Source: Nicotiana tabacum
Lineage: Eukaryota > Streptophyta > Magnoliopsida > Solanales > Solanaceae
Assembly (NCBI RefSeq): GCF_000715075.1
Contig: NC_134094.1
Span: forward strand, 79,032,838-79,096,837
Direction of reading: 5' to 3'
Length of the DNA stretch: 64,000 bases
The notes under the pieces were generated by a model. That model searched no databases. It saw only the letters and a program-made list of their open reading frames with translations, and was not told the DNA's origin. How positions within the stretch are numbered: the first letter of the stretch is position 1; every line of letters begins with the position of its first letter. Shown here piece by piece: positions 33,300 to 45,052 of the stretch. Position numbers and translations under genes: made by a program.

Positions 33300-35736
33300 A
33301 TTTGGAAGGTTATAGGTACAGATTTTTGGACTTGTAATGCATCATGAAGGTTGTAGAAAAGAATTTGGAGGAAATGAAGTTTCTGTTGTCCATTTTGCGA
33401 TTGCGGATCAGTTCCGCTGACCGCAGAACTGTCGCGGATGAGATCAGGAGCAACATAGTATTGGGGGTCATTTCGTGGATCGCGTATACGTCGCATAACA
33501 AGCATGTGAAATTTTGGAAGGAGATTCTGCGGTCCAGTGTGCGACCACAAAATCGATCTGCGGACCGCAGAATCGATCGTATACTTGACCAGACCAACCC
33601 AGATTTAGAGATCAACTAAGCGGTCTATTTCTCAAACCGCACAACGGTTCTGCAGTGCATTCCGCAATCGCAGACCCGACTCGGAGGTTGAATTTTTTGA
33701 GAAATTTTACGCAGCCCTATTTTAATAAATAAAGGAATCGTGAGTTATTGTAGAAGGCTTCAGCTGTTATTTTAGAGAGAGGAACATAATCTAGAGAGAG
33801 AGAAGTAGGAGCTCCGATATTCCTACTCATCAAATTCTTGCTCAACCTTGAAGATTCAAGGAAACTACTCACAAGGTCATCAACTAGCCAGGTAAGACTT
33901 TACCCGTAAGATTTCATGCAAGCATTTTAATGGGTTTAGTTATGATTTTATAATGATGGGACTTATGGGATGGTGATCGGAAGTCATAAGCCCTCAAACT
34001 CGAATGTGGTTGTGTGTGAGGGCTAGGAAGCATGATTCTTGAAGTTTGGAGTAGATGGTTAGGCATGCATGTGTCAATAAAGGTTGATATGTGTTGTAGG
34101 ACATAGATTGATTTCTTGTTGTTGAAATTAGTTGTGAGGAGAGGGAATTCTATGATAAAATCTTGTATTCAATTATGCACTTAGTGTTTGATGAAATGCT
34201 AATAATGGCTAAGTCTACTATGAATACCTCCCTAATAATTTTTCAATCTGGTTATGTTTTTATAGATTAAAGTTGCTAAGCGTAGGGGGAACATTATAGT
34301 AATTCTACGGAAAGCTCAATCGAGGTATGTTCGCTAAACTCCTTCCATAGAATCGGATTCCATGAATTCCTTGTGTACTCCAAGTATGGTTTGTCCAAGT
34401 TCTATTCCTATTATTCCGAATTGTTTCTAATGATTGATTTGACCAAAGGCTTATAATTTTGATTCATGTTCTAATTGCAAATCACGATGCTATTCTTGTA
34501 CCTATTTCCAATGTGTTTTGAGCTCTTACTTACTTATGAGTTGAAGCTATGACTTTTTTAATGTTTCGAATGTCTTTAAATATTTTATGATGATCCATGA
34601 AAAGTAAAGAAATGAAGGTATGAAGTATGAAATGCGACCATCATGCCAAGAATAAAGAATATCATGTATGGCCAAGAGTGCCAAGGAAATGAAAAGATTT
34701 GATGAAAGCTATGAGATAAATATAAATTTTATTATATATAGAAAGTGGTTTTGGGAGTATCGTTAGGTCACCGAGGAAGGCTGGGTTATCAATGCCCAAG
34801 ACCAAAACTACACGTACCGGTGTAGGAGTTGACTGAGGGGTGAATCCCCATTATATTATATTGAGATTATTTCCTTTGATTTGGATGGTTGATAGCTAGC
34901 AAGGACCATGTCGACCCACATGGCACTGCAGTGAGATGGCTTAGCCGATCGGGCGAAGATTAGACGCCATGTTACGCACATAGTGGTCTTGTATTTCTAT
35001 GTCAACTCATATAGATTGGGGTGAGACAGCTTAGCCAATCGGGAAGAGATCGGACTCCATGCCATGTGTATAGTGGTGTGTCGGTACTAAGGATCTCCCG
35101 ACCTTAAAATATTAATGCTTACTTTAATGTTTACTTTCTTTTAACTTGGCATTTAAATACTATTGATTTTCTCTTTTTTTTCTATGTTTCTCTTCTTTTA
35201 TCTTGGCATTCCATTCCATGAGAGGGTATTTAGCTCTACATAGTAGTAGTATTCCATATTTACTAACGCCTCTTTTCCTCAGTTGGCGGTGGTTGTCCTT
35301 GATAGCAACATACCCTCCACTCAATGGACTTTGGTGAGCCCTACTCTACACCAGGATCCAAATGTTATCTTGTTTTCTTGTACATTGCTTTTGAGGTATA
35401 ACCGGGGCCTTGTCACTAGTACTTTCATACTACTGTTCTATTTTATTTAGAGGTTCCGTAGGCATATGGTGGGTTGTGTTTTGACTGGGCAAAACATACT
35501 AGAAATGTTGTTGTAGCTATCTGATGCTTCCACTTCTAAATGTGAACTTGTAATATTTTGGTAATTATTAACGAAGCTCCTTTAAGTAATAAAACACGAT
35601 GTTGTATCCTTTATCCTCTCATTGATTTTCTCATGTCATAATTCTCAAATCACTCATAGGTAAGTTGGGTAGTAGGCATCAAGTAGGTTTGTCTTGGTTG
35701 AGCGTCGGTTGCGCTCCCCAAGGTTGGGGCATGACA
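33300..35736 (+). repeat. 5' LTR, left end missing
   Basis: The right end GCATGACA lies four bases before the primer site. The expected TGTAACACCC start is not present. A CpG-rich patch with CTGCGGACCGCAG-type palindromes lies at 33395-33680. Confidence 0.7.
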
Positions 35737-35740
35737 AGCT

Positions 35741-35752
35741 TGGTATCAGAGC
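35741..35752 (+). promoter_or_regulatory. Primer binding site, initiator tRNA-Met
   Basis: TGGTATCAGAGC four bases after the LTR end. Confidence 0.85.
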
Positions 35753-35953
35753 CAGATTTTAAAGTATCCAAGGATGTCTCGGAGCCGTGTCTAGTAGAGT
35801 CCTTATTATCGGTGTGAAGTTGACCACGTCTATAATTAGAAGACTACTTGGGCATTTAGGAATGTCACCCTTTCTTGATATTCTAGATCGTACAATAGAG
35901 TTTGATTGGAAGACTGTCCCCTTTTTAACTCGAGCTTGTTCTAATTTTCAGTA

Positions 35954-37016
35954 CATGGCAACTAAGAAGAAGGCGAGGAGTGAGGGGGCCAATACCACCC
36001 CAAGGGTGGCAGTTCATACTATACCTGATGTTACAGGTGAGCACCCGAGGGGTGAGGACATTCCCTCAACCACAACACCTCCTAATTCTACTACTCCTGC
36101 TGAGAATGCACTAATTCCTCCTCCAACTAATATTCTAGTTTCACCTGCAGCCTCAACCTCTGGTCCTAGAGTTTCTGATGGAGACCTTAGGGGGGCCATA
36201 TAGATATTGACTCTGATAATGGCTTCCCAAGCCAAGAGATTGAATGCCACACCTACTTCCTCTAGCCAACAAGGAGATTCAATTAGTTCCAGGGTGAACA
36301 TATTTCTTCAGTTGGATCCTCCGGTGTTCATGGGAATTGAGCTTGAGGAGACCCACAAGAGTTTATTGCTGAGATGCAGAAGACTTTTTGTGTGGTGCGT
36401 GTTTTTGAGACAGAAGTAGTGGAATTGGCCTCCTATAACTTGAAAGAGGTGGAGTACTCATGGTTTGAGTCGTGGGAGGAGTCTCGTGAGGAGGGTAGCC
36501 CTCTGACAAAGTGGAACGAGTTTTTGGATGCTTTCATGGATCATTTATTGCCTGCCGAGACTAGGTTAGCCCGTGCCGCCGAGTTTAAGAACTTGAAGCA
36601 AGGTAGTATGAGTGTGTGGGACTACAATTTGAAATTTGCGCATCTTTCTAGGTATGCTATCTATATATTACCCACTATGGAGGCTAGAGTCCGCCGATTT
36701 GTGCAAGGTCTTAGCCCTTTGGTTATCAATGAGGCCGCTACAACCACCTTGAATTCTGATATGAACTATGGGAAGATGGTGGGATTTTCTCAAGCCACAG
36801 AGACACGAAATCTGAGGAACAGAATGGAGCGAGATGGTAGCAAGAAGGCCTGGTCCTGTGGGCAACTTTGTTGGTTCTTCTAGTAGTGGTAGTGGTGGAA
36901 GGGCATGTTCGGGGGGAGGGTCATCTGGACCGTCGCAGATTTTTGCTCAGTCTTCAGTCATCGCACCGCCAACAGTGCCTAATCAAAATAAATTGAGTCA
37001 TTTCATGCCTAGTTAG
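35954..37016 (+). pseudogene. Tekay-like gag, frameshifted
   Basis: The natural start is probably the ATG at 35954 (MATKKKARSEGANTTPR). A Thr/Pro/Ser-rich N-terminus leads to a stop near 36200. The next frame gives FLQLDPPVFMGIE, and after a frameshift near 36370 the capsid core follows (36374-36883): YSWFESWEESREEGSP, FLPAETR-like and LPTMEARVRRFVQGL. A Gly/Ser-rich stretch follows at 36834-37016. At least two breaks separate the pieces. In intact elements this protein forms the virus-like particle. Confidence 0.8.
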
Positions 37017-37099
37017 GACAACATGGGATCTTATCAGCAGGGCCACTCAGGTGGGGAATTCCAGCCGTAGTGGAGGTCCTCATGCCCTAGGTGAGGGAA

Positions 37100-37545
37100 G
37101 ATGCACTCAAGAGTCTGCTATATGATTCATCCTGTATGCTATAGGTGTGGTCTTAAGGGTTATATTCAGAGAGATTGCCTTTCATCCCGTGAGAGTGCTG
37201 GTAGGGGTAAGGTGCAGTCGGCTAGTTCAGTAGCTATTACTTCCGCGGCACCTCCTCCTGCTTGAGGTACTCCAGCACCCGCATGGCGTGGTGCAACTAG
37301 GGTTGGTGCGCAGGGTTCGAGAGAACCCGGCAAGTTATATGTTATGAGGGGTCTCCAGATGTTGTCACACGTATACTGAATGTCCACTTTCATGATATGT
37401 ATGCTCTTATAGATTCTGGTCCCACATTATCGTATGTCACTCCTTATGTTGCGATGGAATTCGGGATAGAACCGGAACACCTTCGTGAGCCATTCTTTGT
37501 ATCTACTCCAGTTGGTGAGCTATTGTGGCCATGCGGGTTTATAGG
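37100..37545 (+). pseudogene. Zinc knuckle and protease start of the plus-strand element
   Basis: CYRCGLKGYIQRDC near 37136-37177 is a CCHC box with His changed to Tyr. HDMYALIDSGPTLSYVTP around 37390-37445 is the protease active-site strand, followed by GIEPEHLREPFFVSTPVGE. The match stops at about 37545, at the junction with the next element's LTR. Stops occur between the knuckle and the protease. Confidence 0.7.
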
Positions 37546-37550
37546 GATTG

Positions 37551-38799
37551 TAAAATCCCAAATTCTTTTCCTTTAAAAGTCCATTTTTAGGTGTAGAAAT
37601 CTATGGAGAATTATGATATAAAGTCAAATCCAAGTGAAAATTACTTACCTCCAATATAATAGTGATTTTTCTCTTCAAAATCTCCACTTCTCAAAGTCTA
37701 AGGTTCAAAACATGAGAGAATGGGTAAATCCCAAAATTATAACACTTAAAGTTCTGCCCAGTGATATGCATCGCGATCGCGACAAATCCTTCTTGATCGC
37801 AAAGGCAAAAACATCCACCCAACTGTTGCCTTCTTCACGAACATGAGGCCACACCTCGCGAACTTGATGCCTGACCTGCTAAGCCTACGCGAACACAAGC
37901 CTTGCTCCACAAACGCAAGGGAGTTCGTTCTCCCTGGCACTTCCCTATCGTGAACGCGGCCCCGTGCACACGAACGTAATGCCCAACTCCTCTCTCTCTG
38001 TGAACGCAACTCCACCAATGTGAACACAAAGAGAAAAATCTTGTCTGCCAGCTCCCCATCTCTTCGATCGCGAGACAAGCTCTATGATCGCGAAGCACTA
38101 CTAAACATTAGAAAACCAACAATTCAAAACCAAAGGAAAAGAGTCTGAATGCACCTCGAAACACACCCGAGCCCCCCGAGACCCCATCTAATCATACCAA
38201 CAAGTCCCAATACCTTATCCAAACTTGTCCAAATTATCAAAACACCATGACAAATATCAATACCAAGGATTGGCGATAAAAACACAAGTTAAACATCTAT
38301 TAAGTTCATTAATTACCAAACTTCCAACCAAGTGACCGTTTAAGCCTAACCAATCCGGATTTCATCCAAACTTTGCACATCAGTCCCAAATAACAAAACA
38401 AACCTATTCTAACTTCCAAAATAACAATCTGAATCTGATATCATCAAAGTTAACCCATGGTCAAACTTAGAAATTATCCAAACCTCCAAATAGCCAAATC
38501 ATCCTAGGAACCTCCATATCCAGTTCCGAACATACGCCCAAGTCCAAAATAACCATACGAACCTAGTGAAACCATCAAATCACAAATTCGAGGTCGTTTA
38601 CATAAAAGTCAAATCTTGATCACCTCTTACAACTTAAGCTTCCAAAATGAGACTAAGTGTCTCAAATCCCTCTCAACCCTTTTTGAAACAAAACTAACCA
38701 TCCCCGCAAGTTACAAAATAATAGATAAACATATCAAAAGTATCAAATAGAGGGAAATGGTTCAAATATAAAAAAAAAACAACTGTCTAGATCGTTACA
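37551..38799 (-). repeat. 3' LTR, truncated
   Basis: Matches about 46870-48010 of the 5' LTR and ends GATCGTTACA at the purine tract. It holds a CpG-rich patch (37755-38095) with GCGATCGC and TCGCGA words. Confidence 0.75.
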
Positions 38800-38815
38800 T
38801 TCCCCCCTCTTAAAC
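38800..38815 (-). promoter_or_regulatory. Polypurine tract
   Basis: The minus strand reads AAGAGGGGGGAA directly before the LTR start TGTAACGATC, preceded by a GAACATCTG motif. Confidence 0.75.
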
Positions 38816-38829
38816 AGATGTTCGTCCTT

Positions 38830-39279
38830 GAACGGGTCTAGAATAAAACCTGGGATGCTGAAAAGATGTGGATATCTACTGCACATATAATGCTCGATCT
38901 CCCGAGTCGTCTCCTCAACCGTTCGACCTCTACACTTAACCTTCACTGATGAAATATCCTTTGACCTTAGCTTTTGAACCTGTATGTCTATAATGGACAC
39001 CAGCTCTTCTTCATAAGACAATTCTCATTCAACTTCATTGAGTTGAAATCCAACACATGAGACTAGTCCTTATAATACTTCTGAAATTGAGACATGGAAC
39101 ACTGGGAGAACTCCCAACAAGCTGGGTGGAAAAGCAAGTCTGTAAGCTACCTCACCAACTCTCTCTAACACCTCAAATGAATCGATATTACGAGGACTCG
39201 ACTTGCCCTTCCCACCAAACATCATCACGCCCTTCATAGGCGAGAAAAACCTTCTCACCTTCCATGAAAGCCACATCAC
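38830..39279 (-). pseudogene. Integrase C-terminus and chromodomain
   Basis: The frame 39070-39279 reads FFSPMKGVMMFGGKGKSSPR and VGEVAYRLAFPPSL, then LPVFHVS, the integrase C-terminal signature of chromoviruses. The frame 38743-39021 opens MSYEEELVSIIDIQVQKLR and continues with IEHYMCSRYPHLF, the chromodomain that targets insertion to heterochromatin. The aromatic residue expected in the WRG stretch is altered (KCRG). A frame break separates the two. Confidence 0.78.
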
Positions 39280-39474
39280 GAACCTTCCTATCAGTATAAA
39301 TCTTTCGCCTGGACTACGTTGTACGAAGCCGCTTCTGAATTAATCTTACCTACTCTAATGCATCACAAACCAAATTGGTGCCCAACAACCTTGCATCCCC
39401 AAGCTCAAACCAACCAACTAGAGAATAACATCGCCCCTATATAAGGCCTCATATGGAGACATATGGATACTCGA

Positions 39475-39882
39475 CTAGTAACTGTTGTTGTATGCAAACT
39501 TCGCTAGCGGTAGAAACTGATCCCACTGACCACCAAAATCAACAATGGAGGCTATCAACATATTCTTCAAGATCTGAATAGTACACTCAAATTGCCCATC
39601 CGTCTGAGGGTGAAATGCAATACTCAACTCCACATGCATGCCCAACTCACGCTTCACAACTCTCCGAAAGTGTGATGTAAATTGAGTGTCATGATTCGAA
39701 ATGATAGACACCAGCACATCGTTTAAGCGAACAACTTCCCTGAGGTAGATCTTAGACAACTGCTCTGATATGTAGGAAGTCATGACTGGAATAAAATACG
39801 CAAACTTGGTTAGTTTATCCATAATGACCCAAACAACATCAAATCCTCTCAAGGTCCATGGAAACCCTAACATAAAGTCCAT
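39475..39882 (-). pseudogene. Integrase catalytic core
   Basis: The 135-residue frame shows MDFMLGFPWT, VIMDKLTKFAYFIPV, HDTQFTSHF and FHPQTDGQFECTIQ. Asp in the SNHDTQF motif is kept, and the Glu position of the DD35E triad lies at the QFE motif. The start of the domain with the HHCC finger lies upstream at about 39900-40080 in broken frames. Confidence 0.8.
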
Positions 39883-40124
39883 AGTGATGTGCTACTACTT
39901 CAATTCTGGTATCTCTAATCTCTGAGTCAGTCCACTCGATTTCTGATGATCATACTTGAACTGCTAACAATTCAAGCACCGCGTGAGATGTCTAACAATG
40001 TCCTTCTTCATCCTCCATCACCAATAATGTTTCTTCAAATCATAGTACATCTTCTAGCACCAGGTGAATAGAATATCGCGAGCTATGAGCCTCCTCAAGA
40101 ATCAACTCCTTCAAACCAATTACA

Positions 40125-41078
40125 TTAGGAAGATAAATCCAAATATGAAGCCACAATACCTTTCTCACCAATAAACACCCCATTAGCACCACCCCTCAAT
40201 ACTGTGTCCCTGAGGACAAGCAAATAGGCATCATCATACTGGCAAGCCTTGATGCACTCAAATAAGGATGATTGTGCAAGACGACTGTGCAACAACTCAA
40301 CTAAGAACTCTGCTAGGATCATATATATCCAACCTCATTAATCTGTTGGCCAAATCTTGTACGTCCATAGCCAAAGGCCTCTTCACTGCTGGAATAAATG
40401 CCAAACTCCATATACTCTCCGCCTTTGTACTCAAGGCATCTGCTACTACATTAGCCTTGGGATGATACAAGATGGTGATATCATAGTCCTTCAACAACTC
40501 CAATTATATCATATGCCTCAGATTCAAATCCTTTTGCTTGAACAAATGCTAAAGACTCCAATGATTACTGTAAACCTCACAAGACATGCCATATAGATAA
40601 TGCCTACAAATGTTGAGTGCGTGCACAATAGTTGCTAACTCCAAATTATGCAACAGATAGTTCTTCTCAAGGGCTTGCACTGGCACGACACACAGGTAAT
40701 TACCCTACCGTCTTGCATCAATACACACCCAAGGAAAACCTGTGAAGCATCACAATAAATCGTATACAATCCCAATCATGAAAGCAATACTAAAACTAAT
40801 GCCGTAGTCAAAGTAGTATTGAGCTTCTAAAAGCTCTACTCATACTCACCAGACAATCTGAACAGAGTACCCTTCTGAGTCAACTTAGTCAATGGGGCTG
40901 CAACAGACGAAAATCCCTCTACAAAGCGACGGTAGTAACTAGCCAAACCTAAGAAGCTCATGATCTCTATAGCGGTGGAAGGTCTAGGCCAATTCTGAAC
41001 TGCCTCAATATTCTTCAAGTCCATCTTGATCCCTTCACTAGGTACCACACGATCCAAGAACACACCGAGTCCAACCAA
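40125..41078 (-). pseudogene. RT C-terminus and RNase H
   Basis: The frame 40836-41078 reads [20 protein letters not shown] and FLGLASYYRRFVEGFS, the RT-RNase H junction. The frame 40297-40503 has LKDYDITILYHPKANVVADAL, the RNase H end with its conserved Asp, and 40125-40322 follows as the spacer before integrase. Several stops lie between. Confidence 0.78.
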
Positions 41079-41129
41079 AATTCACACTTGGATAACTTAG
41101 CATACAACTTCTTCTCCCTCAAAATCTGA

Positions 41130-41796
41130 AGCAGAATCCTCAAATGCTGCTCGTGTTCCTCAGCTACAAGGATATACCAAGATATCATGAATTAACACAA
41201 CGACAAAAGAATCCAAATAAGGTTGGAACACACTGCTCATCAAATGCATGAACGTTGTTGGAGCATTAGTCAAATCAAAAGACATCACCAAAAACTCTTA
41301 ATACCCATAACGAGCCCTGAAAGCCGTCTTACGGAGCCCTAATCTTTAACTAGTGATACCCTGATTAAAGTCAATCTTTGAGAAAACCTTGGTGCCTTGA
41401 ATATGGTCAAACAAATCATCAATGTGCGGCAATAGATACTTGTTCTTGATGGTAACCTTATTCAACTGCAAATAGTTAATACACATCCTCATGGACTTAT
41501 CGCTCTTCTTTATAAACAACACCAATGCACCCTACGGTGAGGAACTTGGCCTGATAAACTCATTATCCAACAAATTGTTCTTTCAATTGCTTCAACTCTA
41601 TTGGAGCCATGCGATATGGTAGAATAGATATGGACTGCGTGCCCGGCACCATATCAATACTAAAATCAATATCCTTATCAGGTGGCATACTTAGTAGGTC
41701 TGTAGGGAATACATCAGGAAATTCCCTTGCTACTAAAACTGACTCAACAATAAGAGTATCAACACTGACATCAAGAACAAAAGCAAGATACACCAA
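41130..41796 (-). pseudogene. Reverse transcriptase with altered catalytic dyad
   Basis: The frame 41563-41796 reads REFPDVFPTDL, MPPDKDIDFSIDMVPGTQ and YRMAPIELKQLKEQ, the start of Ty3 RT. Further on (41170-41210), the catalytic motif usually written FIDDIL reads LIHDIL: the first Asp codon is CAT at 41187-41189. That change would abolish polymerisation. Frameshifts and stops also break the domain. Confidence 0.78.
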
Positions 41797-41929
41797 ACAT
41801 CCCTTTTAAATCATCCGTTGAGCCTTTAGAAATGAAATCACTCTACTAGGAGGGTGACCAAGAGAACCTCTCCATTCTAACCTCGGCAACCCCACATAGC
41901 AAATATCACGGTCATAGTATGATAATCAA

Positions 41930-42215
41930 TGATATCATGGTACGGAGATAACCAAACACATAACTAAAATCACATCAAAGTCTACCATACTAAGCAATAA
42001 AAGGTCAACACTAGTCTCATAACCCCCAACAATGACCACACAAAACTGATACATATGATCCACCATAATAGAATCATTGACAGGTGTAGACATGTGCAAA
42101 AGAATATCAAGAGAACCACGATGCATATCCAAATACGAAAAAAATATAATGACACATAAGAATAAGTAGAACCTGGATCATACAACACGGAAGCATCTCT
42201 GTGTCAGACCGAAAC
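41930..42215 (-). pseudogene. Aspartic protease start
   Basis: The minus strand gives ASVLYDPGSTYSYVSLYFF near 42150-42210, the active-site strand in Asp-Pro-Gly form. The following frames 41935-42188 carry the rest with a frameshift. Confidence 0.7.
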
Positions 42216-42419
42216 CATACCTGTGATCACAGTATCAGAGTCCATCGCCTTGGGTCTCCCTGGAAAAACATAGCAATGGGCCTAGCCACCACTAGTCTGA
42301 CTACCACCAACATGACCTCCTCCTCTTGGGATTCCTCTCACCACGTGCCCTCCTACTCTAACTGTCCAGGCAGGGTCTGATACAGACTAATAACCCTGAT
42401 GAGTTATGCCTCTGAAATA

Positions 42420-43756
42420 TCTGGGGCAAAACTTCCTCACATGCCCAAGCTTGCCAAACTCATAATAACCTCGAGCTGAATGAGGCTGTTGAGACTGATA
42501 CTACCCCTAAGGACCCGAATACCCACTGATGGAACCCTAAATGGACAAAGCACGGTATGAGCTCGCTAGAAGAGAAATGAAGGATGACAGAAGTGGAGAA
42601 CTGAATGATTACCGAGACACCGCACCATGGGACCCATGATGTGTAAACTGAGTTGGTCTAACCTGATGGCCCCTAATAATCTGACCTCTACCTCGAGATG
42701 AGGTACCACTGAAACCACCAGAATAATGAGGCTTCTTGTCCCTCATCATGACCTCTCTAGCCTGACTACAAACATGTTGATCCTCCGAGCTATCTCTACT
42801 GCCTGATGAAAAGTAGTCCCCATCTTTGACTCTCGATCCATAGTAACCCTGATGCCATAAGCCAGGCCCTCAATAAACCTCCTCATCTTGTCTTCCCCAG
42901 TTGGGATCAAGAAAATTGCATGACGAGACAACTTCATTAATCTTGCCTCACACTCAATCACTAACATACGATCCTGCTGAAGGTGCTTGAACATACCTCT
43001 CAAATAATCCCTCGTGGTGAGTGGAATGTACCTCTCAAGAAATAGGTGTGAAAAATGACCCTATGTAAGAGAGATGAACAAGCTGGCCTGCCCAGCTCAT
43101 ATTTCTACCATCATTCGTAGCAGCTTCTATAAATTGGAAAGTAGTGAAGTCCACTATGTTGGACTCTACCAGGCCCAAATTATGAAGCATCTAATGGCAC
43201 CTGTCTAGAATGTCATGTGCATCCTCTGAAGCAGTGCCCTCAAAGTGTGGAGGAAACAACCTCTTTAATATTTTCTGCTTATCAGCAGACATGGTAGGCA
43301 AGGTTTCAGGTCTAGCTGCTACAATCGACTGCTCTACAGTAAGAGTAACAGTGGTCTGAGCTCCCCCTTTGGTCTGAGATGCAGCTCAGGCTACTAGAAC
43401 CACTCCAATCTGAGTAAAAGCATCAATACAATTAACCATCTTGGCCATAGCTTCCTAAAACACGGGTACAACAATAAAATCCTTTAGCTGTTGGGTGTGC
43501 ACTCAAACCTCAACATGCTCGTCTATGATCTGTATCTTCACTTTCTCCATAAGTGGGTTTGCTGGAACTGCCCTGACCTGGCCACAGGCCCCAATGGATT
43601 CTCCACCTCTGACTGTAGTAGTGCGGTCCCTAGCAAGAGCTTTGGCCTACCCCGGCCTCTACCTCTCCGGTCCACAACCGGTGGTACTGCCATTGCATCC
43701 TCTATTGCTCTAAAAGCGCGGGGAGTGTGTGAGAGAATATAATGGAATGATGACAA
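42420..43756 (-). pseudogene. Gag of the minus-strand chromovirus
   Basis: The N-terminal frame 43538-43756 has RAIEDAMAVPPVVDRRGRGR. The capsid part at 42746-43003 reads ARLMKLSRHAIFLIP, MRRFIEGLAYGIR and FHQAVEIARRI. The knuckle near 42440-42480 reads YYEFGKLGHVRKFC, with the first two Cys replaced. The intervening 500 bases are broken by stops. Confidence 0.75.
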
Positions 43757-43820
43757 TAATTAACGCACGATAAGGAATCGAGAAAATAAAGTTTCCTAAA
43801 GCCCTATAGCCTGTCGCATA

Positions 43821-44951
43821 TAGGGGTGGGCATAAAATTCAAAAAATCAAATTCTGAACCGGACCGAATTAATTCGGTATTTTAATTTCGATTTTTCGGT
43901 ATTTCGGTATAATTTGGTATTAAATTTTTAGTATTTCGATATAACGGTACGGTCCTTGGTATTAAGATCTTGAAATTTTGGTATACCGAAATACCGAATT
44001 TTTAAAGAATTTTATGTGCTTCCTAATTCCTATCCTAGTCCTACACTGTCCTAGCCCAACCCAAAATTTTAAGTTTGTATCTCTAGCCCAATAAGACTAG
44101 GCCCAACTCCCTTACCCTCTTAGTCTCTTTCCCTAGTTTTCACTATAGGAATTAGAATTGGTTTCTCTCTACTCTCAAGTGTCAAGAAAGAAGTGAACAA
44201 ATCAGCTGTGAGTCTATGACTCCATCTGCGACTGCGGTCTGGGAGTGCGATAGAGACGGCATCACGACGACTTCACGACCTCGGCGCCGACGACTCTCAA
44301 GTGTGACTGCTGGTTTCCTCATTTACTAGTTTAGCTTGCTGTGATAATTTATTTACTTCTTTTCCCTTTCAAGTACTTGTTGTGATAATCAGGTGTGCAT
44401 CTGCCATGTATGTGCTGCTGCATGTTGTTGAGAATCTGTAATTTTTTATTAGCATTTGCTTTGAATGTTTCTTAAAGCCTTTTGTTAGGCAGATTTTTTA
44501 TTTAGTATTATATAAATATAAAGAATTTGTTATAATTGTTTATATGTATTGGACAAGGAGTGGAGGTCACATATCTCACTACTTATGCATGTCAATATAC
44601 TTCATATGTATATCATTTGGTTTGTATTGAAAGAAGCATCTGAATTTCCATTCTTTCTTTAGTTTTGGGGCAAAATATTTAGTTTTTTGGAAAGCTTTGG
44701 ACTTTCTTGGAGATGGTGTAGCAAAATCTTGATCATTTGTTCTTGCTGTACGCCATCTAGCTTGTTTCTGCTTGCTTAATACTTAGGCTCTTAGCACTTA
44801 GCAGTACGTGACATATGAATATGTATCAAACCGAAAATGTACCAAACCAAAATAAAAAATATCGAATCGTACCGAAATACTTTGGTATGGTATTTGGTAT
44901 ACACAATTGATAAACCAAATATCGAACTGAAGTACCTAATGTCCACCCCTA
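43821..44951. mobile_element. Non-autonomous hAT-like DNA transposon
   Basis: The ends TAGGGGTGGGCAT and, at the other side, ATGTCCACCCCTA form 13-bp inverted repeats with one mismatch. The flanks GTCGCATA (43813-43820) and CTCGCAGA (44952-44959) agree at 6 of 8 positions, as for a drifted 8-bp duplication. The subterminal parts are rich in GGTATTTCGGTAT and its complement, a well-known hAT pattern. The 1.1-kb interior has no transposase frame. It interrupts the leader between the primer site and gag of the minus-strand chromovirus. Confidence 0.75.
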
Positions 44952-45037
44952 CTCGCAGATAGATACTAACATCTCTGTACCGATCCACAAGACTCTACTA
45001 GGCATGCTTGTAATTTGTGATACCCTTAGAACCTAGT

Positions 45038-45049
45038 GCTCTGATACCA
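45038..45049 (-). promoter_or_regulatory. Primer binding site, initiator tRNA-Met
   Basis: The minus strand reads TGGTATCAGAGC three bases inside the 5' LTR. Confidence 0.85.
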
Positions 45050-45052
45050 ACA

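Larger units (their letters stand above)
33300..37550 (+). mobile_element. Truncated plus-strand Tekay-like element: LTR, gag, protease start
   Basis: The element begins inside its 5' LTR near 33300 and ends abruptly inside protease near 37550. It has a primer site at 35741-35752 and gag at 35954-37200. The LTR end ...GGGGCATGACA and stretches near 34900-35060 match, in reverse, the LTR at 9801-13081, so the two belong to related families. Everything downstream of protease, including the 3' LTR, is lost at the junction with the next element. Confidence 0.75.

Noticed and set aside
36014..36301. 95-aa minus-strand frame
   Set aside because: Antisense to the gag N-terminus of the plus-strand Tekay-like element.
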